The notes under the pieces were generated by a model that was not told where the DNA came from, did no database searches, and worked only from the letters and a program-made list of their open reading frames with translations. Shown here in pieces: positions 5,890 to 11,323 of a stretch of DNA of 11,323 nt (the first letter of the stretch is position 1; every line of letters starts with the position of its first letter). This DNA is from a bacterium (GTDB lineage Bacteria; Cyanobacteriota; Vampirovibrionia; Gastranaerophilales; Gastranaerophilaceae), in contig JAGOIO010000023.1 in assembly GCA_017995595.1 (NCBI GenBank), positions 1 to 11,323 on the forward strand. Reading direction: 5' to 3'. Both the position numbers and the translations under genes were made by a program.

Positions 5890-7917
5890 ATGGATTATAA
5901 AAAAGTTTTGATGACATCGGCGATAGTTTGCTCATTATATGCGGGAAGTTTGCAGTGCTTAGCTTCTGATCCGGTTGAAATTCACCCTGCAAGAACTGAC
6001 GTTTTTGCTTCTGCAACTTCAGGCGGTTCTTCGGCTACTGCTGGTAAATCTTCAAATGCTTCTAAATCTAAATCTAAAAAAGTGTTACGTGCTTCTCGCC
6101 GTTCTTCAAAAAAAAGAACTGTCAGAACTAAAATCGTGAGACGTGATGTTATTGTAAAAGTCGTTCAAGTTCAACCAAAACCTAAATTAGTGCCGATAAA
6201 TTTTGATTCTATTTCAAAAATGATTGAAAATGATGAATTTAAAACGGCTGATAATTTGTTAGATACTGCAATTCTTCAAAAAAATAAAAATATACTTCAA
6301 ATTTCGACTTTGCAAATTATTTCAAAAGCAAGACAAGGCAATACAGACTATGCACAAGAAAAACTGACTCCATTATTAAAGGCTTATCCGAATAATTCTG
6401 ACTTGCATTATGCTCAAGGTGTTATTTGTTATAAAAAAGCTTTTGATGTTAATTACAAAGCTCAATCTGCTGACCTTCGCTCTCAGGCTGAAGATGAGTT
6501 TAGAAATGCAACAGTTTTGGATAGAAAAAATTACAAGGCTTTTAATGCCTTAGGCGTTGCACTTTTGAAAGACGGTAAACCTCAAGATGCAGAAGTTATG
6601 TTTAATACTGCTCTTGCAATTAATCCGAATTTTTCTATTGCCTTAGATAATTTGGGTACTGTCGATTATATAAATGGAAAAGTCGAAGATGCAACTAAAA
6701 AATTCCAAGATGCAATCTCTATGAATTCAAATAATGCTCCTGCATTCTATCATCTAGCAAAAATTTCTTATGATGATGAAAATTATGTAGATGCGATTGC
6801 GAATTTGAAAAAAGCGATTGCTATAAATCCAAACTTTTCGCCATATACAAATTTATTAGGTCAAATTTATAAAAAACAAGGCTATGATACTGCTGCTCTT
6901 GATATGTTTAAAAAAGCCATTATGCAAGATAATCAGATGATTTTACCTTATTATAACTTAGCTTCTTTGTATGAAAAACGTGGCGATACTGAATTTGCTA
7001 TGCAAGAGTTAAAAAATGCTATTTCTTTAAATCCTAATTACAAAGATTTAAAATTAAAATTGGCAGATTTATCAAATATGACCGGTAAATATGACCAAGC
7101 AATTCAAAATTATAATGAAATTGTAAATGATAAAACTTTAAAAGTTAAGGCTTTAAAAGGTCTTGCAAATTCTTATTCCGGAAAAGCTCAGACTGCAACC
7201 GCAAAAGGCATGTTTGCTTCAAATAATGATTTATATACGGCTTTGGATTATGTCAATGAAGCTATTAAAAATTCACCTAATGATTTGGAATTGCATCTTG
7301 CACAATTAAAACTTATTCAATTAACAAATCAACCTGCTTTGGCTGATGAGGTTTTGAAAAAGATTATTACATCTCCTGCTGATGATATCGGTAGCAGAGT
7401 CGTTAAAGGTGAGGCATATCTTACTCTCGGAGATTACAGAAATGCTCAAAATGTTTTTGCAGATGCAATAATTTCGGCTTCAACTCAAGATGATAAATTA
7501 AAACTCGCTGAAATACTAACTTATCAAAGGCAATTTAAACTCGCAAAAGAAGTTTTAAATGATGTTTTAAAGACAGATGATAAAAATCAGGAAGCTATAA
7601 ACGACCTTGATTACATTGTAAAAACCGAAAGAACTGCAAGAATGGATTACGAAACAGGAAATTATTATTTGAAGAAGAAAAAAGTAATTCCTGCCGCTAT
7701 GGAATACTATTCTCGCTCAATAGCTCTTAATCCAAACAATGCGGTTGTTCACTTGACATTAGCGAAATACTACGAGAAGAAAAAAGATTATTTTGATGCT
7801 CTTCAAAATTATAAAGCATACGTTGGATTATACGATGGAACAAAAAGCTTGAGAAGAATCAATAAAAAAATAATTAAGTTAAAGAAAAAGGTAAATAAAA
7901 AAATTAAAAATCTGTAA
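5890..7917 (+). CDS. Exported TPR-repeat protein with basic N-terminal and C-terminal segments
   Basis: A 675-residue protein with a signal peptide (residues 1 to about 26, cleavage near CLAS). A Ser/Gly/Ala stretch (about 40-58) and a strongly basic Ser/Lys/Arg segment (about 59-86) follow, then a Val/Pro-rich linker. The rest is mainly tetratricopeptide repeats. A first degenerate set lies at about 105-190. Clear repeats start near 215 (AFNALGVALLKDGKPQDA) and follow every 34 residues near 249, 283, 317 and 352, with more near 386, 500, 585 and 619. Repeat ends of the form INPNF or LNPNY recur. The C-terminus (about 653-675) is very Lys-rich. TPRs are protein-binding scaffolds; an extracytoplasmic one may organise an envelope complex, but no enzymatic domain is visible and the partner is unknown. 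AGGA (5879-5882) is 7 nt before ATG 5890, and a good promoter precedes it. Confidence 0.88.
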   Translation: MDYKKVLMTSAIVCSLYAGSLQCLASDPVEIHPARTDVFASATSGGSSATAGKSSNASKSKSKKVLRASRRSSKKRTVRTKIVRRDVIVKVVQVQPKPKLVPINFDSISKMIENDEFKTADNLLDTAILQKNKNILQISTLQIISKARQGNTDYAQEKLTPLLKAYPNNSDLHYAQGVICYKKAFDVNYKAQSADLRSQAEDEFRNATVLDRKNYKAFNALGVALLKDGKPQDAEVMFNTALAINPNFSIALDNLGTVDYINGKVEDATKKFQDAISMNSNNAPAFYHLAKISYDDENYVDAIANLKKAIAINPNFSPYTNLLGQIYKKQGYDTAALDMFKKAIMQDNQMILPYYNLASLYEKRGDTEFAMQELKNAISLNPNYKDLKLKLADLSNMTGKYDQAIQNYNEIVNDKTLKVKALKGLANSYSGKAQTATAKGMFASNNDLYTALDYVNEAIKNSPNDLELHLAQLKLIQLTNQPALADEVLKKIITSPADDIGSRVVKGEAYLTLGDYRNAQNVFADAIISASTQDDKLKLAEILTYQRQFKLAKEVLNDVLKTDDKNQEAINDLDYIVKTERTARMDYETGNYYLKKKKVIPAAMEYYSRSIALNPNNAVVHLTLAKYYEKKKDYFDALQNYKAYVGLYDGTKSLRRINKKIIKLKKKVNKKIKNL

Positions 7918-7946
7918 TTTACTGTAAAAACTTAAATTTGCCCCTC

Positions 7947-7975
7947 TTGCAATTAAAAATTGTTTGTTTTATCAT
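7947..7975 (+). promoter_or_regulatory. Promoter of the winged-helix gene, with internal palindrome
   Basis: TTGCAA (7947-7952, 4/6) and TATCAT (7970-7975, 5/6) are separated by 17 nt, placing the start near 7982. A short palindrome CAATT-AAA-AATTG (7950-7962) overlaps the -35 and the spacer. It is a possible operator, perhaps for the winged-helix protein itself, which is inference. Confidence 0.55.
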
Positions 7976-7983
7976 ACAGGCAA

Positions 7984-8001
7984 GAGTTGGCACAGCAACT
8001 T
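7984..8001 (+). other. 5'-terminal hairpin in the leader of the winged-helix gene
   Basis: GAGTTG (7984-7989) pairs with CAACTT (7996-8001) around the 6-nt loop GCACAG, giving five Watson-Crick pairs plus a G-U closing pair. It sits about 2 nt after the predicted transcription start and well before the ribosome binding site. Hairpins at the extreme 5' end are known to protect bacterial mRNAs from 5'-dependent decay; that role here is inference. Confidence 0.35.
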
Positions 8002-8031
8002 AGGGTACTAGTGTGTAAAGGAGAGATTACA

Positions 8032-8268
8032 ATGCAAACTATGAAGAAAAGTGATTCATTTGAAACTATGGAAAATTCAATTGGTCTTTCAGCAGGTCAA
8101 ATTTACCAATACTTGTCTAACAACAATGGTGAAGCTAATTTTTCAAAAATTAAAAAAGAATTGGATTTAAAAGGTAACTTCGCAGACTTAGGTCTTGGTT
8201 GGTTAGCTAGAGAAGACAAAGTTACTATTCTTAAAAACGGTAACTCTATTAAAGTTAAATTAAACTAG
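8032..8268 (+). CDS. Small winged helix-turn-helix protein (DUF2582-like)
   Basis: A 78-residue protein resembling the DUF2582 winged helix family (Pfam PF10771, recalled from memory). Residues 16-63 form the helical core: IGLSAGQIYQYLSNN, then ANFSKIKKELDL, then the recognition-like segment FADLGLGWLAREDKV with the family-typical GWLAREDK. Residues 64-78 are the beta wing. The fold suggests nucleic-acid binding but the family's function is not established. The frame is open further upstream to an ATG at 7960, but ATG 8032 is chosen because AAAGGAG (8017-8023) lies 8 nt before it and the longer start falls upstream of the predicted transcription start. It has its own promoter, a 5' hairpin and a strong terminator, so it is likely a monocistronic, well-expressed gene. 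Confidence 0.85.
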   Translation: MQTMKKSDSFETMENSIGLSAGQIYQYLSNNNGEANFSKIKKELDLKGNFADLGLGWLAREDKVTILKNGNSIKVKLN

Positions 8269-8291
8269 TTTAGAGTAAAATAAGTACACGG

Positions 8292-8325
8292 AAAAAGGCG
8301 AAAATCTTATGATTTTCGCCTTTTT
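8292..8325. terminator. Bidirectional intrinsic terminator
   Basis: GGCGAAAATC (8297-8306) and GATTTTCGCC (8311-8320) are perfect inverted copies around the tetraloop TTAT. A5 before and T5 after extend the stem to 15 bp and give a U tract in either direction. It ends the winged-helix transcript and, from the other side, the ribbon-helix-helix transcript. Confidence 0.93.
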
Positions 8326-8378
8326 TAATTCTCCTCAAACCCAAAAACTTTTTTATCTTACCTGTAAAATGTTTTTCC

Positions 8379-8567
8379 CTAGTCTAGTAGTGCTTCCAAT
8401 ATAGCTGCGTTCTTTGTTGCTAATTGATTGTCTCTTACTTTGTTTCTGTGAATGTAAGTTCTTAATGCTTCTCTGATTAACTCTGAACGTGAACGGTTTT
8501 CTGTGTCTGCTACATTGTCGATTTCATCTAAAAATCTTTCGGGCATTGAAATTAATACTCTTGCCAT
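8379..8567 (-). CDS. Ribbon-helix-helix (CopG/Arc-type) regulator
   Basis: A 62-residue protein with the classic RHH_1 pattern: an N-terminal beta strand ARVLISM (2-8), helix A PERFLDEIDNVADTE (9-23), the turn NRSRSE (24-29) and helix B LIREALRTYI (30-39), then a short polar tail. Such proteins form dimers whose paired strands enter the DNA major groove. They act as repressors or as antitoxins of type II toxin-antitoxin pairs. No toxin-sized frame lies between its stop and the terminator at 8292-8325, and the upstream neighbour is queA, so an antitoxin role is not supported here. ATG 8567 has AGAGGAA (8580-8574) 6 nt upstream. It lies 156 nt after queA with no terminator between, so it may be read from both its own promoter and the yidC-queA transcript. 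Confidence 0.88.
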   Translation of the reverse strand: MARVLISMPERFLDEIDNVADTENRSRSELIREALRTYIHRNKVRDNQLATKNAAILEALLD

Positions 8568-8611
8568 AATCTGTTCCTCTTTCTCTTTTTTATTCTCTAA
8601 TACTCTTGGTA

Positions 8612-8639
8612 CTTATATAAAGAATTTGAGGATTGAAAA
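8612..8639 (-). promoter_or_regulatory. Candidate promoter of the ribbon-helix-helix gene
   Basis: On the minus strand TTTTCA (8639-8634, 4/6) and TATAAG (8617-8612, 5/6) are separated by 16 nt. The predicted start near 8605 leaves a leader of about 38 nt. The surrounding sequence is very AT-rich, so the call is modest. Confidence 0.35.
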
Positions 8640-8723
8640 ATTGCTTATTTTTTATATACTTTTTATATTTATCTTAATAAAAGTTAACAATATGGCTGAA
8701 AACATTTGATTCTATTGGGTTTG

Positions 8724-9794
8724 TTATTGGATAAACATGCAATCGCCATAACTGTAAAATCTATATTTTTCTTTAACAGCTTCGCTGTAAGCATTAAAGA
8801 TATAGTCTTTACCTGCGAATGCACTTACCAACATTATTAATGTAGATTTTGGCAAGTGAAAATTTGTAATTAGCTTATCTACGACATTGAATTTATAAGG
8901 TGGGTAAATAAACAATCTTGATTCACTTTTGCACGCTTGAATTTTCCCGAATTGGGCGAATGCGGTTTCAAGAGTTCTAACGCTTGTTGTTCCTACAGCT
9001 ACAATATTTTTGCCGTTAGCTTTTGCTTCGTCAATTATTTTTGCAGTTTCTTCGCTTATTTCAAAAGTTTCTGAATCCATTTTATGACTTGTAACATCAT
9101 CACATTTAACAGGTCTGAACGTTCCAAGTCCGACACTAAGATTCACATAGCAGATTTGAACGCCTTTTGCTCTCAATTTATTCATAATATCTTCTGAGAA
9201 ATGTAATCCTGCTGTCGGTGCGGCAACTGAACCCTCATGATGAGCATAGACCGTTTGATATCTGTCATAATCAAGCTTTTTAAGCTCGTCATTAGTCATT
9301 TTTCTTTCGATATAAGGTGGAAGAGGAACATTTCCGATTTTTGATAAAATGTCGTAAATATTTCCGTCATAATTCATTTTTATAAGCCATTTGCCATCAT
9401 CAACAAATTCTGTTGCAACAACTTGCAAGTCGTCAGAAATTCTGATAACTTGGTTTGGTTTAATTCTTTTTGATGGCTTCAAAAGAGCTTCCCAAACTCC
9501 ATCGCCTTTATCTTTAAGTAAAAATACTTCAATTTTAGCACCTTCTGCGGATTTTTCGTCTCGTATTTCTTCATTAACTTTGTGTCCGTATAAACGTGCA
9601 GGTATAACTTTTGTATCGTTTAAAACCAAAACATCATTTGGTGTTAAATAATCAATTATGTCAAAGAAGTGTTTATTTTCGATGGTTTTATTTTCTCTGT
9701 TAAGTACCATCATACGAGAGTGTGTTCTTTCGTCCGCAGGTCTTTGAGCAATTAATTCTTCCGGTAATTCGTAATCAAATTCTGATAATAACAT
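8724..9794 (-). CDS. queA: tRNA preQ1 S-adenosylmethionine ribosyltransferase-isomerase QueA
   Basis: Cytosolic enzyme that transfers the ribosyl part of S-adenosylmethionine to preQ1 at the wobble position of GUN-anticodon tRNAs and isomerises it to epoxyqueuosine, the penultimate queuosine step. The 356 residues span the full family length. Signature segments are LPEELIAQRPADERTHSRM (10-28), NDTKVIPARL (59-68), GSVAAPTAGLHFS (188-200), VGLGTFRPV (221-229), VAVGTTSVRTLE (265-276) and NFHLPKSTLIMLVSAFAG (311-328). ATG 9794 has GGAG (9805-9802) 7 nt upstream, inside the 13-nt gap after yidC, so the two genes form a tight operon. No other queuosine gene and no preQ1-riboswitch-like element is seen in the window. 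No terminator follows before the ribbon-helix-helix gene. Confidence 0.98.
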   Translation of the reverse strand: MLLSEFDYELPEELIAQRPADERTHSRMMVLNRENKTIENKHFFDIIDYLTPNDVLVLNDTKVIPARLYGHKVNEEIRDEKSAEGAKIEVFLLKDKGDGVWEALLKPSKRIKPNQVIRISDDLQVVATEFVDDGKWLIKMNYDGNIYDILSKIGNVPLPPYIERKMTNDELKKLDYDRYQTVYAHHEGSVAAPTAGLHFSEDIMNKLRAKGVQICYVNLSVGLGTFRPVKCDDVTSHKMDSETFEISEETAKIIDEAKANGKNIVAVGTTSVRTLETAFAQFGKIQACKSESRLFIYPPYKFNVVDKLITNFHLPKSTLIMLVSAFAGKDYIFNAYSEAVKEKYRFYSYGDCMFIQ

Positions 9795-9807
9795 TATATC
9801 GCTCCGA

Positions 9808-10899
9808 CTATTTTATGTCTTTTGCATCGATTTTCTTTGCAGTTTTTACTGCATCATCGTCGATTTTATTTTTTTTCTTTGTTTCTTCCTTGATAAGTTG
9901 TTTATCAATAACAACTGTTTGAACAACTTGAATAATGTTGCTTGAAATCAAATATAACAATACTCCGGCAGGAACAGGGATAAACACAAAAGTTGCAATA
10001 ATCATAATTGGCATAAATGTTCCCATAGATTTTTGAACAGCTTTTTGAGTAGCGTCCATTTGTCCTGATTGCGTTGTTTTCATCATAACTTTTTGAGTAG
10101 CAACCATTGTTAAGCCAAATAATACAATTAAAGCTAAAACGTCAAAGTGTAGAGAACTTTTTACCGCTTTTGTCGGCATAGAGGCAGCTAATACTCCGCC
10201 TTTCCTTACAAACAGAAGCTTTTCATTTTCTCTTGTATTCATATTATTAACTGTAATTTCAGCTTTTTGAATTTTATCTAATTGACTAAATTTTAAATCT
10301 AAACTATCAAGGCTGACTTTTAAATCAATCGGTTGTCCGGGAGTTGCTTCACCTTGAATTTCAAGAGCTTTGTTTGGTTTTTCGATTTTTACGTTGTCAA
10401 GAACTTCATTATGAACAAGAGTAACTTTCGCATCTTTTCCAAGAGCGTAGTGGTCGTATTTAGAAGCACCCATTACTCCGTCGTAAGAAATTCCTGCAGT
10501 AGTTTTTAGAGTTGCATCAAGTCTGTTTATGAATAAGAATTTTGAATTTCCTGCAATTTGAATAAATTGAGGACTCATCAAAGCTGAATACAAAAGAATG
10601 AATATTGGCATTTGGATAAGAAGAGGGAAGCAACCTGACATTGGGTTAAACTTATGCTCCTTGTAAAATTCCATCAATTTTCTTTGCATTACTTGCGGAT
10701 CGCTCTTGTATCGTTCTTGAAGAGCTTTAAGCTTTGGTTGAAGTGTTTGCATCATTTTCATTGAACGTTGTTGCGAAACACCTAACGGCCACATTGCAAG
10801 TCTTACAACCACTGTAAGGGCAATAATTCCTATTCCGTAACTTCCAAATATACTGGAAAAAGCCTTTAAGGCTTCAATCGTTATTGTAGTAAAATCCAT
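9808..10899 (-). CDS. yidC: Membrane protein insertase YidC (Oxa1 family) with periplasmic insert
   Basis: Inserts and folds inner-membrane proteins, alone or with the Sec translocon. The 363-residue form lacks the large N-terminal periplasmic domain of proteobacterial YidC. Membrane segments are about 22-39 (GIGIIALTVVVRLAMWPL, with the conserved hydrophilic-groove arginine R33), 91-108 (FPLLIQMPIFILLYSALM), 252-268 and 291-330, which probably contains two helices around VPAG. The basic cytoplasmic coiled hairpin (about 41-85) ends in KFNPMSG. Residues about 127-248 form a mostly beta-like hydrophilic insert between membrane segments two and three, absent from the Firmicutes form. The last 30 residues are charged and Lys-rich, typical of ribosome-facing tails. 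ATG 10899 has GAGG (10908-10905) 5 nt upstream. queA follows by 13 nt. The usual rnpA and yidD neighbours are not seen directly upstream. Confidence 0.96.
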   Translation of the reverse strand: MDFTTITIEALKAFSSIFGSYGIGIIALTVVVRLAMWPLGVSQQRSMKMMQTLQPKLKALQERYKSDPQVMQRKLMEFYKEHKFNPMSGCFPLLIQMPIFILLYSALMSPQFIQIAGNSKFLFINRLDATLKTTAGISYDGVMGASKYDHYALGKDAKVTLVHNEVLDNVKIEKPNKALEIQGEATPGQPIDLKVSLDSLDLKFSQLDKIQKAEITVNNMNTRENEKLLFVRKGGVLAASMPTKAVKSSLHFDVLALIVLFGLTMVATQKVMMKTTQSGQMDATQKAVQKSMGTFMPIMIIATFVFIPVPAGVLLYLISSNIIQVVQTVVIDKQLIKEETKKKNKIDDDAVKTAKKIDAKDIK

Positions 10900-11012
10900 A
10901 ATATCCTCAAATCTATTAATTTTATATCTCGTACTTTTCTATTGTACTTATTAATAAAAAACTATCCATAGTAATTGCATTTTTAGTTATAAAATTTAAT
11001 ATTTATATTTTA

Positions 11013-11323
11013 TTAATTACAAAAACCTAATTGTTTTATTCCGACAATATTAAGGACATTTTTAAGTTCAAAATAATATCCGTTTTCAAGAAGATTGCAG
11101 AATCTTTCGTAGCAAACAGGTGCAAGTTGAGCAGTTTTTCCTGTATCAAGGTAAAGTCCTTCAATAAATCTTGAAAAGAGTTCTGTGGGCTTTGTGTAGT
11201 ATTTTTTGTAATTATTTATTTTCCTTGAAATTCTTGCCTGCTTACGTTGTGCTGATTTTAGCCTGATATAAGCGACAAAAGTTTTTGGCATGTCTGGAAA
11301 ATCTTTTTCGATAGATTTTATAG
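11013..11323 (-). CDS. C-terminal part of an unidentified protein, cut by right edge
   Basis: I do not recognise this gene. The frame is open through the window edge: codons upstream of the in-frame ATG at 11291 encode IKSIEKDFPD without a stop, and no Shine-Dalgarno precedes that ATG. The visible 103 residues are therefore most likely only the C-terminal part of a longer protein. They contain a basic helix (KSAQRKQARISRKINNYKK), then YYTKPTELFSRFIEGLYLD, and a helical end near the stop. The TELFSRFIEG segment loosely recalls the ELFARAFE-type motif seen near the ends of some phage or plasmid polyvalent and metallopeptidase-like proteins, but that is only an impression. It is not RnpA: the basic RNR-type motif of that protein is missing. 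The stop is TAA at 11015-11013, and 113 nt separate it from yidC. Confidence 0.6.
   Translation of the reverse strand, partial: IKSIEKDFPDMPKTFVAYIRLKSAQRKQARISRKINNYKKYYTKPTELFSRFIEGLYLDTGKTAQLAPVCYERFCNLLENGYYFELKNVLNIVGIKQLGFCN

Noticed and set aside
7960..8031. Longer N-terminus for the winged-helix gene from ATG 7960
   Set aside because: This start lies upstream of the predicted transcription start and has no ribosome site, whereas ATG 8032 has a strong AAAGGAG at proper spacing.
8601..8611. TACTCTTGGTA as an operator for the ribbon-helix-helix protein
   Set aside because: The arms match over only three bases and the region is AT-rich, so chance is the simplest explanation.
8660..8705. 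A short minus-strand peptide frame starting MFSAILLTF between queA and the ribbon-helix-helix gene
   Set aside because: Only 17 codons, no ribosome binding site, and nothing to support translation.
8379..8709. Type II toxin-antitoxin module around the ribbon-helix-helix gene
   Set aside because: No toxin-sized open frame is adjacent on the same strand; the overlapping plus-strand frame is a shadow.
10955..10972. ACTATCCATAGT palindrome next to an A tract as a terminator for the right-edge gene
   Set aside because: With a realistic loop the stem is only four AT-rich pairs, too weak to call a terminator despite the following U tract.
9795..11012. A preQ1 riboswitch controlling queA
   Set aside because: queA sits 13 nt behind yidC with no room for an aptamer, and the yidC leader shows no convincing preQ1-type pseudoknot.

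Overview
This is an AT-rich, densely coded bacterial window with eleven genes in five transcription blocks: nine complete protein genes and one cut at each edge. The combination suggests the non-photosynthetic sister lineage of Cyanobacteria (Vampirovibrionia/Melainabacteria, probably gut Gastranaerophilales). The best clue is YidC. It starts with MDF, lacks the proteobacterial N-terminal periplasmic domain, and carries a large insert between its second and third membrane segments, in the same place as I recall it in cyanobacterial YidC. A secreted TPR protein and a secreted TonB/TolA-C-like protein fit a two-membrane envelope. The taxonomic call is inference; no rRNA is present.

Layout. (1) Left edge: the N-terminus of a membrane or secreted protein on the minus strand, divergent from dnaB. 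(2) Plus strand, 178-2021: dnaB (TTG start), then a small exported TonB/TolA-C-like protein, closed by a strong bidirectional terminator. (3) Minus strand, 5786-2088: a Xer-type tyrosine recombinase, a PfkB-family kinase and a divergent ATP-type PEP carboxykinase. The last two are an operon with 18 nt between them. (4) Plus strand, 5890-8268: a large exported TPR protein, then a short winged-helix (DUF2582-like) gene with its own promoter, a 5'-terminal mRNA hairpin and a strong terminator. (5) Minus strand, 11323-8379: a gene of unknown function cut by the right edge, yidC, queA (13 nt after yidC) and an orphan ribbon-helix-helix regulator.

Most genes are housekeeping: replication (DnaB), chromosome dimer resolution (Xer), membrane-protein insertion (YidC), queuosine tRNA modification (QueA) and central carbon metabolism (PEP carboxykinase). 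I found no CRISPR array, tRNA, rRNA, insertion sequence, toxin-antitoxin pair or defence island. No gene-free stretch exceeds 300 bases. The points most worth a second look are the divergent PEPCK that keeps the catalytic residues and is paired with a PfkB kinase, the YidC insert, the unidentified gene upstream of yidC, and the small-scale promoter architecture (overlapping divergent promoters, a possible leaderless start, a 5'-terminal hairpin). All eleven genes end in TAA or TAG and none in TGA.
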